From assembly GCA_001799735.1 (NCBI GenBank), contig MGUA01000005.1:62886-126885 (forward strand): 64,000 nt of DNA, read 5' to 3'. The notes under the pieces are model-generated. The model was not told where the DNA came from. It did no database searches and was given only the letters and a program-made list of their open reading frames with translations. This stretch comes from Elusimicrobia bacterium GWB2_63_22 (GTDB lineage Bacteria; Elusimicrobiota; Elusimicrobia; Elusimicrobiales; UBA9959). The position numbers and the translations under genes were made by a program. Below, one piece after another: positions 36,916-44,897 of this stretch (position 1 is its first letter; the number at the start of each line of letters is the position of its first letter).

Positions 36916-36958
36916 ATATGTTGGATTTAGCTATGTCTGTCCGGAGGTAACGATTATA

Positions 36959-37507
36959 ATGAAGAAGATCAACCTGTTCGCCCTGGTAGCCCTGCCGCTG
37001 GTTTTAGCGTTCACGTTCTCGGCCTGCAACAAGAAGAACGTGAAGGGCGCCGGCGCCGAGAATCCCGACATGATCACCGACACCGCCACCATCCCCGGCG
37101 TGGACATGCAGGACGGCACCGAGCTGGGCGGCACCGAGACCGACATCCGCGGCGGCGAGTTCCTGCCGCAGGAAACGGTAAAGACCATAACCTTCGACTA
37201 CGACCGCTACGAGCTGTCCGAGACGTCGCGCGCCACGCTGCAGGCCAACGCCGTGCTGCTCAAGGCCCGCAAGGACTGGTCCGTGCTGGTGGAAGGCCAC
37301 TGCGACGACCGCGGCACCACCGAGTACAACCTGGCCCTGGGCCAGAAGCGCGCCAAGTCCGTGCGCGACTACTACGTCCGTCTGGGCGTGCCGGAAAGCA
37401 TGATAGGCACCATTTCTTACGGCGAGGAGAAACCCCTCTGCACCGAAGCCAACGACGCCTGCTGGCTCTCCAACCGCCGCGCGGAAACCAAGATAAGGGG
37501 CAATTAA
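36959..37507 (+). CDS. pal: peptidoglycan-associated lipoprotein Pal
   Basis: A 182-residue lipoprotein with signal and lipobox FTFSAC, a flexible 60-residue linker, and a C-terminal OmpA/Pal domain: ITFDYDRYELSETSR, VEGHCDDRGTTEYNLALGQKRAKSV, ISYGEEKPLC, NRRAETKI. The DDRGTTEYN motif binds diaminopimelate in peptidoglycan. Pal tethers the outer membrane to the cell wall and works with TolB during constriction. It is first in pal-cpoB-tolB with no gap to the next gene. Confidence 0.95.
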   Translation: MKKINLFALVALPLVLAFTFSACNKKNVKGAGAENPDMITDTATIPGVDMQDGTELGGTETDIRGGEFLPQETVKTITFDYDRYELSETSRATLQANAVLLKARKDWSVLVEGHCDDRGTTEYNLALGQKRAKSVRDYYVRLGVPESMIGTISYGEEKPLCTEANDACWLSNRRAETKIRGN

Positions 37508-38269
37508 ATGTCTTTCAGAAAACTGATGCTGCTTGCGCCGGTCTGCCTGCTGGCGTCCGGCTGCGTGGCCACGCAGCAGGATATGCTGCAGATGCAGAGC
37601 CAGATGGACGACCTCAACAACAGCCTGAACAACATGCAGAAGAACCAGGCCGAGCTCGCCGTGAAGATGGAGGACCTGTCCAGGAACCTCAACTCTTCCT
37701 CCGAGAGCATGAAGGATATCTCCGTGCAGATGGACCGCCTGACCGCCCGCCTCGACGAGATCGACAACTCGATGAACAAGCGCGTCAACGCCATCGGCCA
37801 GACCATCAAGAAGCAGCAGGACGAGGTGGAGAGCGCGCTGCTGCCCGCCAAGACCTACAACGACGCCTACAGCGCCTTCCTCAACAACAACTTCGACGGC
37901 GCCGCGGCCGGCTTCAAGACCTACCTGTCCAAATACCCCTCCGGGGAAATGACCGAGAATTCCTACTTCTACCTGGGCGAATCGCTGTACCTGAAAGAGC
38001 GCTGGCAGGAAGCGGCGCTCGCCTACGCCAACGTGCTGGAGAAGTTCCCCAAGTCCGGCAGGGTGCCCGCCGCCAGGCTCAAGTACGCCATGGCGCTGCT
38101 CAAGCTGCCCGGGGACAAGAAGGCCGAGGCGGTGAAATACCTCCAGTCGGTAGTTAAGGATTTCCCGACTTCGCAGGAAGCCAAAACCGCCAAGGACCAC
38201 CTGAGCAGGCTGGTCCCGCCCAAGGCGCCGCAGAAAGCCCCGGCCAAAGCCCCGGCCAAAAAGGTCTGA
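37508..38269 (+). CDS. cpoB: CpoB/YbgF-like Tol-Pal system lipoprotein
   Basis: A 253-residue product: signal and lipobox LLASGC, a long coiled coil (residues 25-110, heptads of MQSQMDDLNNSLNNMQK type), then TPR repeats (AYSAFLNNNFDGAAAGFKTY, SYFYLGESLYLKERW, RVPAARLKYAMALLKL) and an Ala/Pro/Lys tail. This coiled coil plus TPR layout defines CpoB/YbgF, which coordinates Tol-Pal with peptidoglycan synthesis. E. coli CpoB is periplasmic, so the lipobox here is a variation. The ATG directly follows the pal stop codon. Confidence 0.88.
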   Translation: MSFRKLMLLAPVCLLASGCVATQQDMLQMQSQMDDLNNSLNNMQKNQAELAVKMEDLSRNLNSSSESMKDISVQMDRLTARLDEIDNSMNKRVNAIGQTIKKQQDEVESALLPAKTYNDAYSAFLNNNFDGAAAGFKTYLSKYPSGEMTENSYFYLGESLYLKERWQEAALAYANVLEKFPKSGRVPAARLKYAMALLKLPGDKKAEAVKYLQSVVKDFPTSQEAKTAKDHLSRLVPPKAPQKAPAKAPAKKV

Positions 38270-38276
38270 ACCCGGA

Positions 38277-39566
38277 ATGAAGATATTGACGGCGCTGCTG
38301 CTGCTCGCCGCGGCCGTTAGCCCCGCCGCGGCCGCTACCGAGGTCTACATAGGGATCTCTCCGGGCGGCGCCGAGGTCAAGAAGAGCGCGCTGGCCATGG
38401 CCTCGTTCCTGCCGGCCAGGCCGGACAGCGTAGAGGACGCGGCGCTGGCAGAAAGCCTGCGCGACATAGTGCGCGCCGACCTGCTCTACTCCCGCTATTT
38501 CGACATCAAAGAGGACCCGATGTCCCAGGCCAACCTGGACGCGGGCAAAGAATCCCTGGCCTGGTGGAAGGGCCTGGCCGGCCACCTGATAACCGGCAAA
38601 GCCCAGGACTCCGGCGGCGTCTGGACCTTCAACGCCCGCCTCTACGACCTGGCCAAGGGCAAGGTGGTCATGGAGAAGTTCTACCAGGGCGAGAAGCGCG
38701 CGCTGCGCCGGGCGGCGCACCTGTTCGCCGACGACGTGGTGCTGCGCCTGACCGGACGCCTCGGCGTGGCTCACTCCAAGATCGCCTTCTCCAACAATTC
38801 CACCGGCCGCAAAGAGATCTACATCGTGGACTACGACGGGGAGAACCTCACCCGCCTCACCTCGGACAACAGCATCAACCTGCTGCCGCGCTGGTCCAAC
38901 GACGCCTCCCGCATCTATTACACCACGTACCGCTGGGGCAACCCGGACATGTTCGAGATAGACCTGAAGGCCGGCAAGATACGGCCGTTCACCACCTTCC
39001 AGGGGCTAAACATCCCGGGCGGCGTCTCCCCGGACGGCATGACCATGCTGATGACGCTGTCCCGCGGCGACGACCCCAGCATCTACGCGCTCGACGTGGT
39101 GAGCAAGAAGGCCAAGAAGCTCCTCAAGGGTTTCGGGGTCAGCTCCTCGCCCACCTGGTCCCCCGACGGCAAAGAGGCCGCCTTCGTCTCCGACCGGTCC
39201 GGCAACCCGCAGATCTACATCATAAACATCGAGACCGGCAAAACGCGCAAGCTCACCAGGATGAACTGGTGCGACTCCCCTTCCTGGTCCCCCTCCGGCG
39301 AATGGATAGTGTTCGCCGGCCGCGAGACCTCTAAGGAGAAGCTGAACATCTTCGTCACCGACCTGACCGGCAGCCAGATCCGCCGCCTCACCAACAAGGC
39401 GGCCGACAACGAGGACCCGACCTGGTCCCCGGACGGCCGCCTGATCGCCTTTACCTCCACGCGCCGCGGCCGCCGGGAGATCTTCCTGATGGACGCGGAC
39501 GGCAGCGCCCCCCACCCCCTGACGGAGCTGAAAGGCTGGTCCTTCACCCCCGATTGGGGACCATAA
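38277..39566 (+). CDS. tolB: Tol-Pal system protein TolB
   Basis: A 429-residue periplasmic protein: signal peptide (ILTALLLLAAAVSPAAA), an N-terminal alpha/beta domain (residues 20-160), and a six-bladed propeller made of WSPDGK/SDRSGNPQIY-type PD40 repeats (RWSNDASRIYY, TWSPDGKEAAFVSDRSG, SWSPSGEWIVFAG, TWSPDGRLIAFTSTRRG). TolB binds Pal and links it to TolA. The usual order tolB-pal-cpoB is rearranged here to pal-cpoB-tolB, and tolQ, tolR and tolA are not in this window. A terminator follows. Confidence 0.95.
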   Translation: MKILTALLLLAAAVSPAAAATEVYIGISPGGAEVKKSALAMASFLPARPDSVEDAALAESLRDIVRADLLYSRYFDIKEDPMSQANLDAGKESLAWWKGLAGHLITGKAQDSGGVWTFNARLYDLAKGKVVMEKFYQGEKRALRRAAHLFADDVVLRLTGRLGVAHSKIAFSNNSTGRKEIYIVDYDGENLTRLTSDNSINLLPRWSNDASRIYYTTYRWGNPDMFEIDLKAGKIRPFTTFQGLNIPGGVSPDGMTMLMTLSRGDDPSIYALDVVSKKAKKLLKGFGVSSSPTWSPDGKEAAFVSDRSGNPQIYIINIETGKTRKLTRMNWCDSPSWSPSGEWIVFAGRETSKEKLNIFVTDLTGSQIRRLTNKAADNEDPTWSPDGRLIAFTSTRRGRREIFLMDADGSAPHPLTELKGWSFTPDWGP

Positions 39567-39582
39567 GAAGTCTCGCCATAAA

Positions 39583-39623
39583 ATAAAAAAAGCGGAACAG
39601 CGTTCCGCTTTTTTTATTTTTCC
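39583..39623. terminator. bidirectional intrinsic terminator
   Basis: A-rich tract, stem AGCGGAAC/GTTCCGCT with a 3-base loop, then T7 and ATTTTT. It separates converging tolB and the DUF772 gene. Confidence 0.9.
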
Positions 39624-39632
39624 TGTAAGGGT

Positions 39633-40133
39633 CTAGTTCGTGAAGAAGTTGCGGAATTTTCCGAACAGGGCGGCCAGGAAGCCGTCGTCGCCGGCGGCCT
39701 GGCGGGAGGGATGGAACTTCAGGTCCTTGTTGGCCTTCAGCGCGGCGGCCAGCTCGGCGTCCAGGAGGGCCATGAACTCGGGCCCCAGGCGCTTGCGGCG
39801 CTCGGAGAGGATGCCGGGGTTGATCACGTCCTCCAGGGCGAAGTACTCCTGGCCGCAGAAAGCCTGTATGTAGGGGCTCTCCATGAACTCGGCCACGGCG
39901 TCCTCGTCGGAAAGGGTCTTGAGCTGCTTTACCACCAGCAGGCCGCAGACCAGCCGGGCGTCCTTGGCCGGCCGGCCCTGCCCGGCCGCGAAATGCTTGC
40001 CGTACTCGGCGTCCAACCGCTCCCAGGGCAGGGCCTCGGCCAGCTTGAGCCAGCGGTTAGCGTCGGCCAGCTTGGCGCCGAGGTGGAAGAGTTTGCCGAA
40101 GAGCGTAGGGTTGAATTTTTCAGAGCGGTACAT
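39633..40133 (-). CDS. stand-alone DUF772 (IS5/IS1182-type transposase N-terminal domain) protein
   Basis: A 166-residue product matching only the N-terminal domain of IS5/IS1182-group transposases: WLKLAEALPWERLDAEYGKHF, GRPAKDARLVCGLLVVKQLKTLSDEDAVAEF in consecutive segments, then ESPYIQAFCGQEYF and SERRKRLGPE. The DDE catalytic core that should follow is absent; instead the protein ends with a short tail (FLAALFGKFRNFFTN) and a normal stop. There are no terminal inverted repeats or degenerate remnants around it. It starts 4 bases after the tdk stop, and a clean terminator lies beyond, so it looks like a retained host gene rather than debris. Confidence 0.75.
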   Translation of the reverse strand: MYRSEKFNPTLFGKLFHLGAKLADANRWLKLAEALPWERLDAEYGKHFAAGQGRPAKDARLVCGLLVVKQLKTLSDEDAVAEFMESPYIQAFCGQEYFALEDVINPGILSERRKRLGPEFMALLDAELAAALKANKDLKFHPSRQAAGDDGFLAALFGKFRNFFTN

Positions 40134-40137
40134 AGGT

Positions 40138-40701
40138 TCAGTTCTCGGGCTGGAAGCACTTGCGGCAGCGGGCCTCGTACTTGTCGCCGGCGCCCACCAC
40201 GATGCGCTTGCCGGAATCGGTCAGGCGCTGGCTGAAATGCGCGGGGTTGCCGCAGACCATGCAGATGGCCAGGTTCTTGGTGACAAACTCGGCCACGGCC
40301 ATCAGCTTGGCCATATTGTCGAAGGCTTCGCCCCGGTAATCCTGGTCCAGGCCGGCCACGATGACCCGGCGGCCGGAATTGGCCAACTTCTGGGCGACGT
40401 CCACTATCTCGGGGCCGAAGAAATGCGCCTCGTCGATGCCGACCACCTGCGTGTCCTTGTCGACTTCCTTGATTATCTCTTTGGCGCTCTTGACCGGCTT
40501 GGCGGCCAGCATGGACTTGTCGTGCGAGACCAGGTGCTCCTTGGCGTAGCGCACGTCCAGGTGCGAGTTAAAGACCTGCACCTTCTGCTTGGCTATGTTG
40601 GCCAGCTTGAGGCGGCGGATAAGCTCCTGCGTTTTGCCGGAGAACATGCTGCCGCAGACTACTTCTATCCAGCCGGACGAAGCGGAGACGTTGAAGATCA
40701 T
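40138..40701 (-). CDS. tdk: thymidine kinase (type II)
   Basis: Phosphorylates thymidine in nucleotide salvage. The 187-residue product has the P-loop GSMFSGKTQELIRRL, the Walker-B-like VVGIDEAHFF, the substrate region VIVAGLDQDYRGEAF, and a C-terminal zinc site (CMVCGNPAHF, CRKCF). ATG at 40701 overlaps the upstream stop as ATGA and has GGGGAAG before it; an in-frame ATG at 40713 would lie further inside the epimerase gene. Confidence 0.95.
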   Translation of the reverse strand: MIFNVSASSGWIEVVCGSMFSGKTQELIRRLKLANIAKQKVQVFNSHLDVRYAKEHLVSHDKSMLAAKPVKSAKEIIKEVDKDTQVVGIDEAHFFGPEIVDVAQKLANSGRRVIVAGLDQDYRGEAFDNMAKLMAVAEFVTKNLAICMVCGNPAHFSQRLTDSGKRIVVGAGDKYEARCRKCFQPEN

Positions 40702-41651
40702 TTCTTCCCCCATTTGGCCGAGAAATACGCCCAGGTCAGCTCCAGCCCCTCGGGGAACTTGACGAGCGGCTTGTAGCCGAGCTCCCGGCGGGCCAGGGCG
40801 ATGTCGGAATAGGTCTTGCGGATGTCGCCCTTGCGCTTGGGCGAGAAGACCTTGGCGGTCTTCCGGCCGGTGATCTTTTCCAGCTGGCGGGCGATGTCGA
40901 GCAGGGAGATGTTGGTGCCGGTGGCCACGTTGATGGTCAGGCCCGAGACGCGCGCCGGCGCGAGGGCGGCGCGGATGTTGCCGTCCACCACGTTGGCCAC
41001 GTAGGTAAAGTCGCGGGACTGCCGGCCGTCCCAGTGGATCTCCAGCGGCTTGCCTTCCACCATCAGTTCCATGAAGCGCGGGATCACGGCGGAGTACATG
41101 GACTCCGGGTTCTGCCGGGGGCCGAACACGTTGAAATAGCGCAGCGCCACGGTCTCCAGGCCGTAGGTTTTGGCGTAGACGCGGCAGTAGTTCTCGCCGG
41201 CCAGCTTGCTGACGGCGTAAGGGGAGACGGGCATGGTGGGCAGGGTCTCTTTCTGCGGGAAGACGTCGCACTCGCCGTAGGCGGAGCTGGTGGCGGCGTA
41301 GACGAAGCGTTTTACGCCGGCGGCCTTGGCGGCCATCAGGGCGTTGAGCGTGCCGGTGGCGTTATTGTCGTGCGCGGCGAGCGGGTTGTCCACCGACTTG
41401 GGCACCGAGCGGAAGGCGGCCTGGTGCAGCACGTAGGTGATGCCCTTCATGGCCCTGGCGCAATCCTTGGGGTTGCGCAGGTCGCCCTTGACCAGCTCGA
41501 ACTTTCCCTTGAAAGGCGCCAGGTTCTCGGCCTTGCCGGTGGAAAAATTGTCGAACACGCGCACGCGCTCGCCGCGCCGCACCAGTTCCTCCACGATATT
41601 GGAGCCAATGAACCCGGCCCCCCCGGTAACCAGCCAAATCGGTTTTTTCAT
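40698..41651 (-). CDS. NAD-dependent nucleotide-sugar epimerase (GalE-like)
   Basis: A 317-residue extended short-chain dehydrogenase: Rossmann motif TGGAGFIGSNIVEEL, FDNFSTGKAENL, VLHQAAFRSVPKSVDNP, and the catalytic Ser/Tyr/Lys in ATSSAYGE and SPYAVSKLAGE, with FNVFGPRQNP later. This arrangement is typical of UDP-glucose 4-epimerase or related UDP-sugar epimerases that supply cell-surface polysaccharide. The exact sugar cannot be determined. It overlaps tdk by 4 bases; upstream is the palindromic element and lptD. Confidence 0.9.
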   Translation of the reverse strand: MKKPIWLVTGGAGFIGSNIVEELVRRGERVRVFDNFSTGKAENLAPFKGKFELVKGDLRNPKDCARAMKGITYVLHQAAFRSVPKSVDNPLAAHDNNATGTLNALMAAKAAGVKRFVYAATSSAYGECDVFPQKETLPTMPVSPYAVSKLAGENYCRVYAKTYGLETVALRYFNVFGPRQNPESMYSAVIPRFMELMVEGKPLEIHWDGRQSRDFTYVANVVDGNIRAALAPARVSGLTINVATGTNISLLDIARQLEKITGRKTAKVFSPKRKGDIRKTYSDIALARRELGYKPLVKFPEGLELTWAYFSAKWGKK

Positions 41652-41699
41652 GTTATCATCCTATACTTAAAGTTTATCATTTTCAAATTTACCTTAAAA

Positions 41700-41855
41700 C
41701 TAGCTGACGCCGGTCTGACGCAGGGACCGGGTTAGCAAAACCGTCTCGGAGGCCGAGGTTTGCGTAAGCGACGAGGCCGAGAGACGAGGCGCGCGCACGG
41801 TGTGCGCGACGCCGTGTTTTGCGTTCCGGTCCCTGCGCCAGACCGGACAGGCTAG
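41700..41855. repeat. imperfect palindromic element flanked by CTAG, containing the lptD stop codon
   Basis: 21-nt arms at 41710-41730 and 41826-41846 pair with one mismatch. Inside them GCAAAAC (41735-41741) pairs with GTTTTGC (41816-41822), and further hairpins exist (GCGCAC/GTGCGC). CTAG occurs at both ends (41700-41703 and 41852-41855). The lptD stop (TAG, minus strand at 41854-41852) is formed by the terminal CTAG. It occupies most of the 200-base lptD-epimerase gap and may terminate transcription. Confidence 0.7.
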
Positions 41856-43936
41856 TCCCTGACCGCGCCTTCCTGGCGCCAGGGGTGCCAGCACTGGCGG
41901 GACTTCTCCTCCAGGCTGTCGTAGCGCACCGGGTCGTTCATCTTCAGGTTCACGAAAAAGAAGAATTCCTTTACGCCGCCGGCGCGCACCCGGTAGTCCC
42001 AGCGCGTCCTGAAATCGTGGAAATCCCGGTAAAGGGAGACGGCCTTCTCGAAGAATCTGAAAGAGCTGAACTCCAGGAAGCCGGCCGGCACCGCGCGGTA
42101 GCGCAGTACGCCCTCCAGCCGCCACTTCGAGCCCCGCCACGGCCGGAACCCCATGGTATTGCTCAGCACCCAGGCCGCCGAATCCGTGCTGTAGTTGGCC
42201 ACACCGGCCCCGAAATAATGCTCGCCGGCGCCCAGGTTGACCTGCGAGACGAAGCTGCGGTTGCCGTCGGCGAAGCTGTAGGAATCCTCGGCGTAAAGGT
42301 CCAGCGACGGGCGGGGCGCGTAATAGGCCTCCACCGTCAGCGGGGCCAGCCGGCGCGTGAAAGAGGCGGTGTAGTAATCCCGCATGTCGAAGGACGTGCG
42401 CGCGCGGAAATAGGTGTTGTGCCGGGGCATGATGAACAGGTCGACGTAAAGCGAAGACAGCTCCTGGCCTTTGTCCGTGGAACTGCGGTCCACGGAGAAG
42501 CTGTTCTCCCGCATGCGGCGGCGCAGGGAGTAGCGCAGGTCCAGGGAGCCCCACAACTTGTCGTAGCGCAGGTTCACGGAACTCCCGTAGCGGCCTATCC
42601 AGGCGTCCTCCACGGCGGCCGCCGTGGACAGGAACACCGCCTGGTCGTAGAACACCGACGGGGAAAGGATGACGTTGCGGCTGAGCGGCACGGTTTTGGA
42701 AACGGTCCATGCGCCGCGGCCCTTCTTCTGGTAGTAGGAGACGTCCGTCTCCCTGGCGTTCTCGAAGTAGCCGGTGAAAGAGTTCAGCACCGGGAGTTTC
42801 AGCACGCTGAAAGGGACGGTATTGAAATCCAGCCGGGGCACCGACTCGTAGGCCTTCCTGAACTTGTCCGGGTTCTCGAGCGAGCGCTCGTCCCTGCCGT
42901 AGGCGCTCAGGCGGGTGACCGTGTAGTTGGTCTTGCGGGTAAAGGCGACGCTCGCCTGCTTGTCCGGGCTGATGGCGAACGGGTTGGTGCGGAAAAAGTC
43001 GTTATTAAACGACGGGTCCGAGATCAGCCGGAAGGAGGACTGGCTGTAGTACTGCGCCGGGTCCGACTCGTTGAAGCGGTTGAACGAATGCCAGTAGCCG
43101 CCGTTCACGCCCCAGCGGTCGATATTGCTGCCGTATTCGCGTATCCGGTAGACGGAGATGTTGCTGATGTTCTTTTCCGGTCGGCGGTAGTCCAGCTCGC
43201 CGCCCATGCCGATGCCGCGCTTTGCGAAATAGTCCAGGTAGACCTTGGCGCGGGTCTGCGGGCTGACGCGGTAGACATAGTTGGACTTTATGAAGAAGCC
43301 GTTCCTTTCGTCGTAGCCCGGGAAGAAGCTGCTGACGAAGGGCGTCCCGCGGCCGAGCGGCTTGTAGATGACAGGAAAATAGAAGACCGGGATCTTGCCG
43401 ACGAAGAAGACGGTGTTATAGGCCAGAAAGTAGCGCTCGGGCGCCAGGTAGATGCGCGAGGCCCGCAGGCGGTAATGCGGCGGCTCCGAATCGCAGCTGG
43501 TCAGGCTGGCCTTCTTGTAGACGTAGCCGTCCTTGTCGAAGGCGACCGAGCGGCCGCGGAAGATGAAGCTCTTGTGCTGGAACTGCCCGTTGTTAATGAA
43601 GCCGGTATTATTGGCGTAATCGAAAAAAGCGCTCTTGCCGTACACGGTGCCGGTATCGTCGTCCATGACAAAATCAGACGGCGCCACAATGGTGCGGCTG
43701 GCCATGTTGACCGTCAGGTTCCTGGCCCGGATCAGCTTTACCTGCTTGTCCTCCGCCGAGAACTCCTCCAGCCGGACGTTGCCCTCCAGGCCGATCTCGC
43801 GGGTATACTCGTTGAAGCCGGCAGTGTCGGCCTGAAAGCTCACCCGGTGGGTGCCGGTGGAGGACGGCAGGTCGTAGGCGGCGGCCGGTAAGGCCGCGGC
43901 CAGCGCCAGCGAGATGGTTAACAGCGTTTTCTTCAT
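41852..43936 (-). CDS. lptD: LPS-assembly protein LptD/OstA homologue
   Basis: A 694-residue outer-membrane protein: signal peptide ending ALPAAA, an OstA/LptA-like jellyroll (about residues 30-180: LEGNVRLEEFSAEDKQVKLIRARNLTV in parts, VYGKSAFFDYANNTGFINNG), SLTSCDSEPPHYRLRA, which matches the LptD cysteine region, IPVFYFPVIYKP, and a large barrel. LptD inserts lipopolysaccharide into the outer leaflet. ATG at 43936 is chosen over an in-frame TTG at 43945. Only the single cysteine of SCDSEPPHY is obvious in the segment examined, fewer than in E. coli. Its stop lies inside a repeat element. Confidence 0.88.
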   Translation of the reverse strand: MKKTLLTISLALAAALPAAAYDLPSSTGTHRVSFQADTAGFNEYTREIGLEGNVRLEEFSAEDKQVKLIRARNLTVNMASRTIVAPSDFVMDDDTGTVYGKSAFFDYANNTGFINNGQFQHKSFIFRGRSVAFDKDGYVYKKASLTSCDSEPPHYRLRASRIYLAPERYFLAYNTVFFVGKIPVFYFPVIYKPLGRGTPFVSSFFPGYDERNGFFIKSNYVYRVSPQTRAKVYLDYFAKRGIGMGGELDYRRPEKNISNISVYRIREYGSNIDRWGVNGGYWHSFNRFNESDPAQYYSQSSFRLISDPSFNNDFFRTNPFAISPDKQASVAFTRKTNYTVTRLSAYGRDERSLENPDKFRKAYESVPRLDFNTVPFSVLKLPVLNSFTGYFENARETDVSYYQKKGRGAWTVSKTVPLSRNVILSPSVFYDQAVFLSTAAAVEDAWIGRYGSSVNLRYDKLWGSLDLRYSLRRRMRENSFSVDRSSTDKGQELSSLYVDLFIMPRHNTYFRARTSFDMRDYYTASFTRRLAPLTVEAYYAPRPSLDLYAEDSYSFADGNRSFVSQVNLGAGEHYFGAGVANYSTDSAAWVLSNTMGFRPWRGSKWRLEGVLRYRAVPAGFLEFSSFRFFEKAVSLYRDFHDFRTRWDYRVRAGGVKEFFFFVNLKMNDPVRYDSLEEKSRQCWHPWRQEGAVRD

Positions 43937-43952
43937 CGACTTCAATAAAATC

Positions 43953-44897
43953 CTACTTCAGCGCCCTCTCGAGCCCGAACAGCGCCGCCCCGTGGGAACC
44001 CAGGTCGGCGTCGTCAGAGATCTTTATCTTCACCCGCCTGAAAGGCGTGTTTATCTGCTGGTCACCCAGCACCCGGCGCATGGCCGGCAGGAACCATTTG
44101 CGCGCGCGGGAAACCCCGCCGGTCAGCACCACGCAGCCGGGGTTGAGCACCAGGATCAGCCCGGCCAGCCCCATGCCCAGGTACCGCCCGGTCTCGGCCC
44201 AGATCCGGCGCGCGGCCGCGTTGCCGGCCTCGGCGGCGTTGGTCAGGCAGATGGTGTTAAAGCGCTGGCGGTCCGCGTCGGCGAATTTCTTAATGAAATC
44301 CGCCTCGCCCTTTATCAGCTCGCGGGCCCTGGCCATGATGGCGCGGCTGCCGCAATAGGCCTCCAGGCAGCCTTTGCCGCCGCAGCCGCAGAGCCGGCCG
44401 CCGGGCTCTATCTTGACGTGGCCGGCCTCGCCGGCCGTGCCGGTGGCCCCGTGGTAAAGCTTGCCGCCCAGAATCATGCCCGAGCCGATGCCGGTGCCCA
44501 GCGTCAGGGCGAGGACATTGTCGTACTTCTTCTTCAGCTCTATCTCGTAGGCGCCCCAGGCGGCCATGTTGGCGTCGTTCTCCATGGCGCAGGGCAGGCC
44601 GGTCATCTTCTCCAGCGGCCCGACAATTTTAACGTTGCGCCAGCCGAGGTTGGGCGCGAAGCGCAGCACCCCGCTGTCGGGGTCCACGTCGCCGGCGGCG
44701 CCTATGCCCACCGACACCAGCTGGCGGCCGTAATCGCGCCGGAGCGCCTCCACCGCGGCGCCCAGCCGCTTTATGAAGGAGGCAGGGCCTTTTACGGCTT
44801 CGGTCTTAAAACGTTCCTGGGCCAGCAGCTTGCCGGCGCGGTTGACCACCACCAGTTTGGTATTGGTGCCGCCGATATCTATACCTATGCCGAGCAT
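43953..44897 (-). CDS. ROK family sugar kinase (glucokinase-like)
   Basis: A 314-residue ROK protein: ATP-binding GIDIGGTNTKLVVV, ENDANMAAWGAYE with the catalytic Asp, LTLGTGIGSGMI, and the ROK zinc motif CGCGGKGCLEAYCG. There is no N-terminal DNA-binding domain, so it is a kinase rather than a repressor, probably for glucose or N-acetyl sugars. ATG at 44897 gives the standard short N-terminus; it overlaps the last 13 bases of folC. lptD follows 16 bases downstream. Confidence 0.92.
   Translation of the reverse strand: MLGIGIDIGGTNTKLVVVNRAGKLLAQERFKTEAVKGPASFIKRLGAAVEALRRDYGRQLVSVGIGAAGDVDPDSGVLRFAPNLGWRNVKIVGPLEKMTGLPCAMENDANMAAWGAYEIELKKKYDNVLALTLGTGIGSGMILGGKLYHGATGTAGEAGHVKIEPGGRLCGCGGKGCLEAYCGSRAIMARARELIKGEADFIKKFADADRQRFNTICLTNAAEAGNAAARRIWAETGRYLGMGLAGLILVLNPGCVVLTGGVSRARKWFLPAMRRVLGDQQINTPFRRVKIKISDDADLGSHGAALFGLERALK

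Noticed and set aside
39633..40133. Complete insertion sequence next to tdk
   Set aside because: No DDE catalytic domain, no terminal inverted repeats and no target duplication are visible.
41819..43891. Plus-strand open frame of about 690 codons opposite lptD
   Set aside because: LptD on the minus strand has signal peptide, OstA region and barrel; the opposite frame has no recognisable feature.
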